DNA of 45,383 nt from Paracoccaceae bacterium (GCA_026713305.1 JAPOOS010000077.1:1-45383), one strand, 5' to 3'; counted from the first letter of the stretch, positions 33,803-43,266 are shown. The notes: generated from the sequence alone by a model not told the origin. Made by a program: numbers and translations.

Positions 33803-35017
33803 ATGCTGTTCAGAGTCGAGATCGAAAACTTTTACTCATTTGGCACACAACAGGAAATTGACCTCCGTGTTCCGAAATCGGTTAGGGACGGATTGGGGCG
33901 CCTTTCGCCAACCTTTTCGGGTTCCAGTTACCGTGCTCCGAATGTGGTTGCCTTGTTGGGCCCGAATGCCGCGGGAAAGTCCACTGTGCTTCGCGCGATA
34001 GCTTTCGCTGCTTGGTTCGCAACCGAGAGTTTTGGGCACAGGTTCAACCGACCTCTTCCCTACATGAAATTCGGAAGCGTGGCACGAAATGCCGAACCAA
34101 CGCGATTGTCGTTCTCGTTCTCGGGGCCTGCCGACTTTCAAGACATGTCCAATGAGGGTCCCACATGCCCATACACATATGAACTCGTTCTTTCTCCAAG
34201 AGGCACCGAGCCGGACTCGGTCATTCGAGAAAAGCTCAGTTACCAGCCAGGAGGCTCGGGAAAGCCAACCACGATTGTCGAGCGCTTGGGCAGCAAACAG
34301 TTTAGGTCAGCAAGATTCTTCATGACTGTCCATCAAGACAGGGCGCTTAAGGAGGTGCTTCGCAGCAATGCGAGCGCAATCTGCACCTTGGCTCAACTCA
34401 ATCATGAAATCTCGGCGACGTTCGTCAAATGGATATCTTGCAATGCAACGAACATGTCAATTGATCGTACTGAGAATGACGAAGGCGGTGCAGTGCAGTG
34501 GTATGCTTCCAATATTGATGCATTCAGTCAACTTCAGCGTATCGTAAAGCGCATTGACCTAGGCATTGAACAAATTGAGCTTGATGTATCTTCATCGAAG
34601 CCTCAACTGCGGTTCCATCACCCCGGCCTTGACTGTGGGCTGCCACTTGAACTGGAAAGCCATGGGACTCGCCAGCTCATCAAATTGTTGCCGTTAATTC
34701 AAAGCGCTCTCAAGACCGGTGGCGTTGCTGTCATTGACGACATGGATTCGGTTGTTCATCCCATGCTGCTGCCTGAGATCATGCGTTGGTTTGGCGACGA
34801 AGAATTGAATCCTCGGGGCGCCCAGCTTTGGACAACCTGCCATGCAACAAGCCTTCTCATGGAGTTGACCATGGACGAAGTGATGTTCTGCAGCAAGAAC
34901 TCGAATGGTCAATCGACCGTCTTCAAACTGGCGGATGTGAAAGGAGTTCGGCGCACCAAGAACTTGTTCGGGAAGTACATGGGCGGTGAATATGGCGCTG
35001 TTCCGACTATTGGTTGA
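33803..35017 (+). CDS. RloA-like AAA ATPase
   Basis: This 404-aa ATPase of the ABC/SMC-like group is related to RloA and other ATPases of abortive-infection loci. It begins LFRVEIENFYSFG, the standard opening. Walker A is LLGPNAAGKST with Lys59, and Walker B reads VAVIDDMDSVVHP with Asp312-Asp313, so the usual catalytic Glu is replaced by Asp. A switch-like TTCHATSLL follows. The ATG at 33803 has AAGGAG nine bases upstream. The stop TGA shares its last base with the ATG of the following RloB-like frame (TGATG), the coupling expected of an rloA-rloB pair. Base composition is more A/T-rich than in the housekeeping genes, suggesting transfer. The partner is broken, so this gene may be a survivor without function. 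Confidence 0.85.
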   Translation: MLFRVEIENFYSFGTQQEIDLRVPKSVRDGLGRLSPTFSGSSYRAPNVVALLGPNAAGKSTVLRAIAFAAWFATESFGHRFNRPLPYMKFGSVARNAEPTRLSFSFSGPADFQDMSNEGPTCPYTYELVLSPRGTEPDSVIREKLSYQPGGSGKPTTIVERLGSKQFRSARFFMTVHQDRALKEVLRSNASAICTLAQLNHEISATFVKWISCNATNMSIDRTENDEGGAVQWYASNIDAFSQLQRIVKRIDLGIEQIELDVSSSKPQLRFHHPGLDCGLPLELESHGTRQLIKLLPLIQSALKTGGVAVIDDMDSVVHPMLLPEIMRWFGDEELNPRGAQLWTTCHATSLLMELTMDEVMFCSKNSNGQSTVFKLADVKGVRRTKNLFGKYMGGEYGAVPTIG

Positions 35018-35577
35018 TGGCCAATCAACGGCAAGTGTCGCAACGAGGACGCTCGTTCAATGGTTGTGAGGGCGCAAGCAAAATTGGCCATGTGACAATT
35101 CTGCGGAAGTTTGCTGAAGAAGGTCGGGCTGTTCATGTTGAGGGAAGGATTCTGGGAAAGACGGGTGACCCGTTGTCATTGGTGCAAAGGGCGATCAGTG
35201 CGGCGAAGCAATGAGCGCTCAAGCCAAGACATCCGCATGTCCAGCGATTTGTGATCCTCGACTCCGCATTGCTTGGCAGAAATTCCGATCTCGATGCAAG
35301 AATGTGGCAATTGCCCGCAAAGGCAGATTTACCCTGATCCGGCAACGTGTTTGCCTTGAGTCGGTTGCCCTGCGACACTTTGCCGGTGACGAGAATGATC
35401 ACCCCTCAACCAGCATGGGTGCGCTTCGACGTCTTGAGGCGGGTCTGGCCTGAGCACAGGAAGGGCAGCTCTGCACTTGACCTGTCCAAGCGCATGCAAC
35501 TTGCTGATGCTCGAAGAGCAGCAGCCAATCCGCCGAAATCCGATTTCGCCAAGTTGCTTGGGGAAGTGGGATTGTAG
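35017..35577 (+). pseudogene. RloB-like gene, broken by an in-frame TGA and frameshifts
   Basis: The ATG at 35017 overlaps the RloA-like stop. The first 65 codons give a short protein with RSFNGCEGASKIGHVTILRK near residues 13-32, matching the Toprim-like start of RloB (the C-E-G motif). The frame stops at TGA 35212-35214, but the same frame continues with HVQRFVILDSALLGRNSDL, the next conserved block, until another stop near 35338. The following block (LIRQRVCLESVALRHF) is in a second frame up to the TGA near 35453. The end (VWPEHRKGSSALDLSKRM, then NPPKSDFAKLLGEVGL) is in a third, stopping at 35577. So one nonsense change and at least two frameshifts split one former gene of about 185 codons. 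I am confident about the decay and fairly confident about the family. Confidence 0.78.
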
Positions 35578-36605
35578 GATGGCAGAATCGACGGGCATTA
35601 CCTTGCCAATGCCTGGCAAGGAGCAACAGCGGCAGGTCGTGCCAATGAGGGACTGTTTGAAGAAGTCAGACTCTTCCACTGCAGTGAAATTGCCACCGGA
35701 CAGCTGAGCATGTGCCTTGGCGGGGCGGATCGAGAGCCCAGGCAACGATCGGTTCGCAATCATTGGCGTTGAAGCCGGCATTGCAGCGTCAGCTCTCCAG
35801 CCAGGAAATCGCACATGAGAGTCTGGTCCGTAATTTCTCTCCAATCCAAGAAGGAATGCACAATGGTCCAGTCTCTTCAAACAGCAGCGGCGACTGCAGT
35901 GGCCGGAATCTGAATGGCGGCGAAACTGAATCTTGAGCGGCCTTGGCGGACAGTTCCCCCATTCTGTCCAAGGTCTGTCTTGTCGCTCAAGGCAAATGAA
36001 AATGCGCCTATCCAGCGAGGGGATTTCTGAACGGCCCGAGCTCAGTGCCGTTCAGATGGCGGAATTCTGCCAAAGTGGCAGACCACCATCCCGCCAAAAT
36101 CATGGCCTTCCTCAGAGTTGTCCAATGTTGGATTCCTCCAAGCTGCGTTTCGAAGCATTCGCGAGGCGCTGTGTCCGAATGACGCTACACATGAATTGCA
36201 GGACAGTGTCCTTTGTTGCAACGCGCGGCGTGTCACATATGCGGCGCTTGGTGTTGCGCCAGCCGGTCTCCAATAAAGTGGAATGAAACAGCAGGGCGAG
36301 TGGAACGGAGACTTGCGAGATCCTGAGCCAAATCCTCCAAGTTCAAGACTTCGTCATTTGCCCAAGCGTGCCTCTTTTGGAACCTGGACGTGAGCCTCCC
36401 TCGAACTGAATGCTTGATCCAACGCCAATTGGCGCCATGCAGATCAAGAGCGCTGATCCGTGAATTCCCGCCTGGGTGCCGTTGCGGTCCGGTTCGTGCT
36501 CGCACCCGCGGCGTGCCATCCGTCAGCATGAAAGCCAAGCATCGGCGCAGAACTTGAAGGCCTGTCGGACACGCCCGCAAGGTGAAGTGTCGCGAGCTCC
36601 GTTGG
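35578..36605. other. Intergenic stretch without a recognisable gene
   Basis: About 1 kb between the RloB-like remnant and the RraA-like stop. Short open frames on both strands overlap and show no motif or good start signal. I found no remnant of a third rlo gene, no transposase piece and no RNA gene. It is probably decayed sequence of the accessory region. Confidence 0.45.
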
Positions 36606-37304
36606 TTAGAGCACACCAAACTCCTCGAAGACGTCCTCCAACATCCTTCCCGCCATCAAGGCTTCGACGGTCTTGTGTTCTGCCGCGAGCTTTTCCCGGC
36701 CTGCCGCAACCACCGCGTCTTCAAGTTCCCGAGGAATGACGATGCAACCGTCTGCGTCGCCGAACACGAGATCACCGGGAGATACAGGAACGCCGCCAAC
36801 TTCAACGGTTACATCGGTTTCAATCACCTTGCCTCGGCCATTGCTGTCGAGGGGAGCGATTCCCGCGGCAAAGACGGGGAATTTCAAGCTCCGAATGTGC
36901 AATATGTCTCGGACATAGCCGTCCATCAATGCACCGGATGCGCCCCGCGCAATTGAAGCTGTGCTAAGCAACCCGCCCCAAGGTGCGATCCGGCCGGTTC
37001 GGCCGCACGCCGCCACCGCAATTTCGCCTGGCCGCAAGCTGTCCACGAGACGGATTTCCAGTTCGTAGTGGTTTTCGTCGGAACCGGGCGGCGAGTAGAC
37101 ATCGGCGTACAGCATTGTTCTGGCGCGTCCCACCATCTTCAGGCTCTCGTCAAGCGGACGAATTCCGGCGGGAAGAGCAAGGCGCGTGTGTCCCAGGGAA
37201 TCAAGAACATCGGACACCAGTGACACAAAGAAGGAATCCCGCATCTCGGCAACGATTGGATCGGACTCTTCCTGTCCGCTCGCGGGCAAGGTTGATTTGG
37301 CCAT
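36606..37304 (-). CDS. RraA-like family protein (HMG/CHA aldolase-like)
   Basis: This 232-aa protein belongs to the RraA-like superfamily, which includes 4-hydroxy-4-methyl-2-oxoglutarate/4-carboxy-4-hydroxy-2-oxoadipate aldolases and other lyases. The core shows SDVLDSLGHTRLALPAGI near 31-48, WGGLLSTASIARGASGALMDG near 109-129, the metal and substrate motif DGYVRD at 128-133, and VSPGDLVFGDADGCIVIPREL near 174-193. The ATG at 37304 has AGGAGA 12 bases upstream; the long frame to 37916 is not coding-like. The gene is divergent from the ceramidase-like gene, and both neighbour a sugar ABC operon, so a catabolic lyase is more likely than the RNase E regulator role. The substrate is unknown. Confidence 0.9.
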   Translation of the reverse strand: MAKSTLPASGQEESDPIVAEMRDSFFVSLVSDVLDSLGHTRLALPAGIRPLDESLKMVGRARTMLYADVYSPPGSDENHYELEIRLVDSLRPGEIAVAACGRTGRIAPWGGLLSTASIARGASGALMDGYVRDILHIRSLKFPVFAAGIAPLDSNGRGKVIETDVTVEVGGVPVSPGDLVFGDADGCIVIPRELEDAVVAAGREKLAAEHKTVEALMAGRMLEDVFEEFGVL

Positions 37305-37882
37305 GTTTCGAAGGTTCTCCTGTCGCTTGACATGCTTGCAGGAACAAAACCTCAAATGTTTTCGAGAGTCAACGCCACGGACAGTAGCATTGCAGTGACT
37401 TCCCGACGGATCGACCAAGCCAGAGGCGCCAAGGAGGAGCTGCAGGATCCCGCCTGTTGCAGAAATCTGCGAAATGCGCTCCTGCAAGTTCAATTCGCTT
37501 GTGGACCCACAACCAGCCAGGGGTTTCGCGACCGGCTGGCGGCAACCTTGCGTGCGGCCGGCCGCGATGTTGATCCCGGATGGAAAGACAGCGTTGGACG
37601 AGCGGCACACATGACCAACCTTGATCGGGAAGTGTGGATTGGAAGTCTGCCAGCCTTGGATGTAGCCTTCGAACGATGTGCGTGCGGGGCCTGTCGCCAC
37701 TTGCCGCTGCGGGGCAACCGCTATCCTGACCGGCCTTGGGCAAATGGTTGCCGGAAAGGGAGGCAGCCAGGAACGCAGTGTTGAACATGGCTGTACAATG
37801 CCGTGGAAGGCCATTAGGCCCCGCGTGGCGGAAACCTGCTTCCGGCTGGAGGCGCCCTGGACAGGCATGCAACCACGGGAGG
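37305..37882. promoter_or_regulatory. Divergent region between the RraA-like and ceramidase-like genes
   Basis: These 578 bases separate two divergent genes and should hold both promoters. Long open frames run through it on both strands, but they have no motif and are upstream extensions of the two real genes. I could not identify boxes or an operator with confidence. Confidence 0.3.
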
Positions 37883-39283
37883 ATGATCTTGAAGGAAAAG
37901 TTCCAAATTCAGCCATATGCCCTGAACGAGTTCCAGGGACGGATCGGAGTGGCGCGTGCCGAAATCAACCCGCCCGAAGGAATGTACGCCCGAACCTGGG
38001 GTTGCGCCAAACACGACATTGCGGATGGCTTGCACTCGCCGCTCTATGCCACCTGCATGGCAATGGCCCCTCGCGACGGCGGGCAGGAGGTTTTCCTGGT
38101 GACGCTCGACCTGATGGTTTGGCTGTCGAAGACTGACGAAGAGGGAATTCGACTGAAGCTGGAGAATGAATTCAATGTGCCGCCGGGGGCATTGATCGTG
38201 CACCTCTCCCACAGCCACGGCGCGCCCTTCACTGATCCTGCCCGGGCTTCCGCTCCTGGCGGCCACCTGATCGTTCCGTTTCGAAAAAAGATTGCTGCCG
38301 CCTGTCGCCAGGTGATGATGCAGGCGCTCAAGGGCATGAGGAAGGCGACGCTGACTTGGGCGGCCGGACGATGCGGACTGGCATATGATCGAGACCTGGT
38401 GATTCCTGAATCCGGCGAAATCGTTTGCGGCTTCAATCCGAGCAAGGTGGTTGACGACACGCTGACAGTGGGGCGTGTTGTCGACGAAGGCGGGAAAGTC
38501 CTTGGCACTCTGGTCAACTATGCTGCGCATCCCACTTCGCTTGGCGGTGGAAACCGCTTGATCTCGCCGGACTATGTCGGCGCCATGAGAAGCCTTGTCG
38601 AGCGGGAGACAGGCGGTGCGATTTGCACCTTCCTGCACGGGGCGGACGGCGACCTGACGCCGCGCCGCAGTTTCGAGGACGAAGTGGAGGCAGCCGACCA
38701 GAACGGGCGCGAACTCGGATATGCGGCGTTGTCTGTCCTTGCGGGGATGCTTCCGCCGGGACACCGCATGGAGTTTGCCGGACGCGAGGAATCCGGCGCC
38801 ACACTTGGCCGATGGAGGCTGGCGGCATGCCAGCCGGACAAGGCATTCGCATTCCTGCAACGGACAGTTGGTCTCAACATTGCCGAGCTGCCTTCGATTG
38901 CCGAATGCAGGAACGCGGCGGCAACCGCTTCGGACGGCTTTGAAAGGGAACGTGCCGAGCGCAGACTGGCAATTCGGGAGAAGCTCGGCGACGGGGATCG
39001 TTTTGAACTGCCAATCTATGCCTGGCGACTTGGTTCGTCGGTGATGGTGGGCGCCCCCGTTGAATTCTACAGCGACGTCCAGGTGGATCTTCGCGCCCGC
39101 TTTCCCGGCATCACCATTGCAGTGCTCGACGTCTGCAACGGCTTTCTGAACTATCTCCCGAGGGAAGCCGACTATGAACGAAACACCTATCCGGTGAAGA
39201 TTGCACTGTTTGCCCGCGGGAGCATGGAAAGGGCGCGCGACCGGATTGCCGAAGTGATTGCCGAACTCGCAGGCACACCGTGA
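37883..39283 (+). CDS. Neutral/alkaline non-lysosomal ceramidase-like hydrolase
   Basis: This protein of about 466 aa resembles the N-terminal catalytic domain of neutral ceramidases, a zinc-dependent amidase fold that also occurs in many bacterial enzymes of unknown substrate. It has GRIGVARAEINPPEGMYART near the start, HLSHSHGAPF with His107, His110 and His112 as likely zinc region, VNYAAHPTSLGGGNRLISPDYV in the middle, and FLHGADGDLTPR after it. It has no signal peptide, so it should act in the cytoplasm, unlike secreted ceramidases. The ATG at 37883 touches GGGAGG directly; a TTG two codons later (37889) has better spacing and could be the true start. It is convergent with the epimerase gene, 15 bases away, and probably handles a compound brought in by the neighbouring ABC importer. 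Confidence 0.82.
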   Translation: MILKEKFQIQPYALNEFQGRIGVARAEINPPEGMYARTWGCAKHDIADGLHSPLYATCMAMAPRDGGQEVFLVTLDLMVWLSKTDEEGIRLKLENEFNVPPGALIVHLSHSHGAPFTDPARASAPGGHLIVPFRKKIAAACRQVMMQALKGMRKATLTWAAGRCGLAYDRDLVIPESGEIVCGFNPSKVVDDTLTVGRVVDEGGKVLGTLVNYAAHPTSLGGGNRLISPDYVGAMRSLVERETGGAICTFLHGADGDLTPRRSFEDEVEAADQNGRELGYAALSVLAGMLPPGHRMEFAGREESGATLGRWRLAACQPDKAFAFLQRTVGLNIAELPSIAECRNAAATASDGFERERAERRLAIREKLGDGDRFELPIYAWRLGSSVMVGAPVEFYSDVQVDLRARFPGITIAVLDVCNGFLNYLPREADYERNTYPVKIALFARGSMERARDRIAEVIAELAGTP

Positions 39284-39298
39284 AGGTCCGCCACTGTC

Positions 39299-40288
39299 CT
39301 AATGGCCGCCGGCGACGGCCGCCTCGATGATTCTGTGGATGTCCCAACGTGGCGAGTATCCGAGAATTGATCGCGCTTTGGAAATGTCATGCGCAATTCG
39401 GATCGGCTCCCCCGGGATCCTTGCATCCACAAAGGGCATTCCGGTTTGCGCGCTGAGTGTCTCGACGGCTGTCTGGTACGAAAACGGCGCCGGCCCGCTC
39501 AGGTTGAAAGCCTGGCCAATCGCCGATGGGCTTGTCAGCATCAGTTCAATGCCGTCCACAATGTCGGCCACGTCGCACATGTGGAACCCATAGGGCACTC
39601 CGTCTTCGTCGCGGGCAAGAACGAGTGTCTTTCGGGGATCGGTCGAGCAGGCGACGTCAAGCGCCTCGGCAGCTTCGGGCCGGCCGAGAGCCAAGAACAG
39701 ATCACGCATGGGAGCAACGAACAGAAACCGTCCGGACCAACCATCCGGGCGCAGGATTTCCTCGCTGCGGGCAGTCAAGGCAAAGCGCGCAACGGTGACA
39801 GGAATGCCGTGGGCTCGGTGGTAGTAGAATGCAAAGCGCTCGTTTGTTTCCTTGGTCAAGCCGTAGAAGCTGTACGGGTTGCAGGGGTGGTTTTCGTCGA
39901 TCGGGGAATATCGCGCCATGAGCGACGGATACACTTCGTCGCTGCTGGCCAGAAAAAATCGGTCCAGCTTGACCTCTTGTTGGGCAGCTGCGTCAAGCAG
40001 CTCGAAAGTTCCAGCGACATTGTGTCTGAACAGTTCATGGTCGACATCGTCACCCCACAACATGGTCGCGGCGAGATGGGCGATCCGCCTGACTCCAGCG
40101 ACGGCTTCTTGAACCGCTCCGCGGTCGGTCAACGACCCCGTGACGACTTCGATGCCTCCGCGCCGAAGCTCCTCGAGAGCTGGGTCGTCCGGAAGAACAA
40201 GCGCCCGAATGCGATGGCCCTTGCTGCCGAGCCGGGCGGCAAGCCTGCGGCCAATCCGGCCGGATGCACCGGTAATCAAAGTGGGCAT
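39299..40288 (-). CDS. NAD-dependent epimerase/dehydratase (extended SDR)
   Basis: This 329-aa extended short-chain dehydrogenase has the NAD-binding GASGRIG at 7-13, the active-site Ser in FLASSDEVYP (Ser115/Ser116), and the catalytic pair Tyr142 and Lys146 in YGLTK. The length and C-terminal region are those of nucleotide-sugar or sugar epimerases and dehydratases. The ATG at 40288 lies inside the end of the ABC ATPase gene (13-base overlap), so it is the last gene of the sugar ABC operon and coupled to it. That suggests it acts on the imported sugar or its product. The exact reaction is unknown. Confidence 0.9.
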   Translation of the reverse strand: MPTLITGASGRIGRRLAARLGSKGHRIRALVLPDDPALEELRRGGIEVVTGSLTDRGAVQEAVAGVRRIAHLAATMLWGDDVDHELFRHNVAGTFELLDAAAQQEVKLDRFFLASSDEVYPSLMARYSPIDENHPCNPYSFYGLTKETNERFAFYYHRAHGIPVTVARFALTARSEEILRPDGWSGRFLFVAPMRDLFLALGRPEAAEALDVACSTDPRKTLVLARDEDGVPYGFHMCDVADIVDGIELMLTSPSAIGQAFNLSGPAPFSYQTAVETLSAQTGMPFVDARIPGEPIRIAHDISKARSILGYSPRWDIHRIIEAAVAGGH

Positions 40289-41421
40289 GATCCGTGTCTC
40301 CTGACTGGTTCAAGGGATTCATCAAGGGGAAAGGCTACAGCCGCTCCTTTCCGGCCATCGAAAAAGCGCAGTTTGGACGGCTCCACGCCGAATGCAATCC
40401 GTTGTCCATGCCGGATTTGTTCCGCCCTTGCAGGCGGCAGCCTTGCAATGAACTGGGCATTTCCCGCCGAGACGGTTACCAGCGCTTCGTGGCCGAGGTC
40501 CTCGACTGCAACAACCTGTCCAAAGAATCCGGCGCCTGTGTTGCTTCCGGAAATCACCGCGTCTTCAGGACGGAAGCCAACTCGAAACCCTTGCCCGACA
40601 GCCTCGAGCGCCTCAACCGCGCTCTCAGGGCAGGGAATCCGCACGCCGCCGCCTGTCAGGCGGTCGACAGAGCCCGAACGGTCCAGGCGGACCGAAAGCA
40701 AGTTCATGGGTGGCGTGCCGACAAACTCGGCAACAAAGGAATTGGCAGGATTGCGGTAGAGATCTCGGGGAACCGCAATCTGCAGTATTTTGCCGTCATT
40801 CATGACCGCAATTCTGCTGCCCATTGTCATTGCCTCGCTCTGGTCATGGGTAACGTACACCGTCGTGACCCCCAACCTGCGCTGCAGCCGCGTTATCTCG
40901 GTGCGCGTCTGCACTCGCAGCTTGGCATCCAGATTGCTTAGCGGTTCGTCCATGAGAAACAGCTTGGGCTCGCGAATGATCGCGCGTCCCAGAGCAACCC
41001 GCTGACGCTGCCCGCCCGACAGTTGAACCGGCTTCCTGTTCAGCAGCGGCGAAAGATCAAGCGTTGCGGCCACCTGGTTGACAAGCGTTTCGATTCGTTC
41101 GCGGGGCACGCGTCGAAGGCGAAGCGAATAGGACAGATTCATGAAGACGTTCATGTGCGGATAGAGGGCGTAGTTCTGAAAGACCATGGCCACATCGCGA
41201 TCCCGCGGCGACACGTCATTGACACGCCTGTCTCCGACCCAAATGTTTCCCTCCGTAACGTGCTCCAAGCCGGCAATCATGCGAAGCGTGGTCGATTTCC
41301 CGCAGCCGGAGGGACCTACGAGCACCAGAAACTCTCCATCCTCAATGCTGAGATTTATCCGGTCGACCGCCAGGTGGCCCGGATACCGCTTGGTTACATT
41401 CTCCAGTCGGGCAGTGGCCAT
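40276..41421 (-). CDS. Sugar ABC transporter ATP-binding protein, UgpC/MalK-like
   Basis: This 381-aa ATPase energises a CUT1-type carbohydrate importer at the inner membrane. It has Walker A GPSGCGKST at 36-44 (Lys42), a Q-loop in MVFQNYALYPHM near 79-90, signature LSGGQRQR at 134-141, Walker B LFLMDEPLSNLDAKLR near 154-169, the H-loop VTHDQSEAM, and a C-terminal TOBE region with VGFRPEDA and HGQRIAFGVEPSKLRFFD. The ATG at 41421 has GGAGAAGG upstream and lies 11 bases after the permease stop. The 3' end overlaps the epimerase start. A 46-bp part of its TOBE-coding end recurs beside the tRNA-Val genes at 30029-30074. Confidence 0.96.
   Translation of the reverse strand: MATARLENVTKRYPGHLAVDRINLSIEDGEFLVLVGPSGCGKSTTLRMIAGLEHVTEGNIWVGDRRVNDVSPRDRDVAMVFQNYALYPHMNVFMNLSYSLRLRRVPRERIETLVNQVAATLDLSPLLNRKPVQLSGGQRQRVALGRAIIREPKLFLMDEPLSNLDAKLRVQTRTEITRLQRRLGVTTVYVTHDQSEAMTMGSRIAVMNDGKILQIAVPRDLYRNPANSFVAEFVGTPPMNLLSVRLDRSGSVDRLTGGGVRIPCPESAVEALEAVGQGFRVGFRPEDAVISGSNTGAGFFGQVVAVEDLGHEALVTVSAGNAQFIARLPPARAEQIRHGQRIAFGVEPSKLRFFDGRKGAAVAFPLDESLEPVRRHGSCPL
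40368..40413. repeat. 46-bp repeat, copy inside the sugar-ABC ATPase gene
   Basis: This is the second member of the 45/46-base direct repeat whose other copy is at 30029-30074. The one difference is T at 30062 versus G at 40401. In this copy the sequence is coding and intact, so it is the likely source or the conserved relative of the tRNA-side fragment. Confidence 0.7.
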
Positions 41422-41432
41422 GTCCTTCTCCG

Positions 41433-42311
41433 TCAGCCCTTTACGCCGCCTGAGGTCAGTCCGCGAACCAGGTATCGCTGCAACGCCAGAAATATGACAG
41501 CCACGGGAAGCGTGATGATCGTGGCGGCCGCCATCACTTGGTCCCAGGGAGTCACGAATTCGCCGGAAAACGACGCAAGTCCCAGCGAAACCGTCCAATT
41601 GTCGGGCTGGCGGATGAACATGCGTGCAAAGAGGAACTCGTCCCATGAAATGATGAAGCAGAAGAGAAAGGTTGAAGCGAGGCCCGGCAGCGAAAGCGGA
41701 AGGGTTATCCGGAAAAGCGTTCCGATGCGCGAGGCTCCGTCAATCAGCGAGGCCTCCTCCAACTCGACCGGGATTGCGTCGAAGAACGCCTTCAGGAGGA
41801 CGGCGGCAACGGGAATGAGAAATGCAAGATAGGCGAGCGAAAGCCCGAACAGGCTGTTCAACAAGCCAAGCCGCGAGAAGAAGACGAACATGGGAAGCGC
41901 AAGCAGAATGGCCGGAAACATCTGCGTCATCAACAGCACGACTTGAGAGGTTTCGCGGCCGGAAAATCGAAAGCGCGAAAGCGCATAGGCGGCCATCGCG
42001 CCAAACAGGCAGGCGAAGAACGCCGTGGCTGCCGACACGCCGGTTGAATTCAGAAGCCACTGCGCAAGGTCGGTTTCCTCAAAGAGCGTCAGGTACGGCG
42101 AAAACACCGAGTCGGCGCTGGGCAGAACCCGCGGTGGAAACTCGAAGATCTCCGTGCTGGGGCGAATTGAAGTGACAAACATCCAATAGAACGGGAAGAC
42201 CCCGATCGAGCAAAGAAACACGGCGGTCGCTGCAATTGCCAGCTTGCCGGCTGCTCTTGATATCCGTGGAACGACATTCTCGAAGATTGGCGTGTTGCGG
42301 ACTTCAGTCAT
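41433..42311 (-). CDS. Sugar ABC transporter permease, MalG-like
   Basis: This 292-aa inner-membrane protein has six likely transmembrane helices. The cytoplasmic EAA loop that docks on the ATPase reads EEASLIDGASRIGTLFRITL near 185-204. The motif context and order (second permease, directly before the ATPase) fit MalG/UgpE-type subunits of CUT1 importers. Its start overlaps the end of the first permease gene by 8 bases, and its stop lies 11 bases before the ATPase start, so the three subunits are co-translated. Confidence 0.95.
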   Translation of the reverse strand: MTEVRNTPIFENVVPRISRAAGKLAIAATAVFLCSIGVFPFYWMFVTSIRPSTEIFEFPPRVLPSADSVFSPYLTLFEETDLAQWLLNSTGVSAATAFFACLFGAMAAYALSRFRFSGRETSQVVLLMTQMFPAILLALPMFVFFSRLGLLNSLFGLSLAYLAFLIPVAAVLLKAFFDAIPVELEEASLIDGASRIGTLFRITLPLSLPGLASTFLFCFIISWDEFLFARMFIRQPDNWTVSLGLASFSGEFVTPWDQVMAAATIITLPVAVIFLALQRYLVRGLTSGGVKG

Positions 42312-43200
42312 TGTCCTGCCCGCGCAGCATGATGATGTAGATTGATGTCAGGACAATTGACATGGCGAGCAGGAGTGCGCCCATGGCAAAGGCGGAGCCT
42401 GCCCGAAAGAACCGGAAAGTTTCGAAATAGATGTGGACCACCAATGCATTTGTCGCTCCGGCCGGCCCTCCCTGGGTCATGAGGAATATGAAGACGAAAT
42501 TGCCGAAACTCCAAATCAGGAGCAACAGAACGACAATGGCCAGAACACGCTTCAACCCCGGCAAGGTTATGTCGAGAAAGCGCCTTGCAGGGCCTGCTCC
42601 GTCGATCGCGGAAGCTTCGTAGAGATCATCGCTGATGGTCTGAATCCCGGCGAGCAGCAACAGGGCCGCGAACGGGTATGTCTTCCAGACATTGACGATA
42701 ATGATGGCAAGAAGCGCAAATTGAGGGTCGCTTAGCCACTTTGGCGTCGCTGAAACCCAGGGCAGCAACAGCAATCCGTAGTTCAGGATGCCGAAGTCGG
42801 GATTGTACATCCACTGCCAGACCAGGGCGGCAACCACATGGGGAACTGCCCATGGGAGAATCACTAGCACGCGGACGATGCCCCTGCCGGGGAAGTCACG
42901 ATCAAGCACCAATGCCGCTGCGATTCCCAGCAGCACGCTGCCAATGACCGTTCCGCCGGAAAAGACAATTGTGACCCAAACGGCATTCCAGGTGTCTGGG
43001 TCCGACAGGATGGTTTGAAAGTTTTCAAGGGTGAAGCCCTTTCTGTAGCCCAGCCCGATCATGCGGCTGTCAGTCAGGCTTATCCGCAAGCCCCAAAGCA
43101 GCGGAGCGATTACAAGGACAAAGATGCAGACCAGCACCGGCCCGAGCATAACTGTCGGAAACCACCGATCCTGTCTGTCGGCGTGATCTATGGGTCGCAC
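42304..43200 (-). CDS. Sugar ABC transporter permease, MalF-like
   Basis: This 298-aa inner-membrane protein has about six hydrophobic segments; the EAA loop reads YEASAIDGAGPARRFLDITL near 194-213. It pairs with the MalG-like protein to form the channel. Translation begins at a GTG (43200-43198). The gene lies 109 bases after the binding-protein gene, and a strong hairpin occupies that gap, which would lower permease expression relative to the binding protein. Confidence 0.95.
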   Translation of the reverse strand: MRPIDHADRQDRWFPTVMLGPVLVCIFVLVIAPLLWGLRISLTDSRMIGLGYRKGFTLENFQTILSDPDTWNAVWVTIVFSGGTVIGSVLLGIAAALVLDRDFPGRGIVRVLVILPWAVPHVVAALVWQWMYNPDFGILNYGLLLLPWVSATPKWLSDPQFALLAIIIVNVWKTYPFAALLLLAGIQTISDDLYEASAIDGAGPARRFLDITLPGLKRVLAIVVLLLLIWSFGNFVFIFLMTQGGPAGATNALVVHIYFETFRFFRAGSAFAMGALLLAMSIVLTSIYIIMLRGQDND

Positions 43201-43266
43201 AGCGGATCCGCGAAGGGTGAATGGAACGCTGCCGCCTTCGACTGGCAGCTACATGTGTGCAGGTTG

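Noticed and set aside
35534-35548. Palindrome CGAAATC-C-GATTTCG as an operator
   Set aside because: It lies inside the conserved end of the RloB-like remnant (PPKSDFAK codons), so coding constraint explains it.
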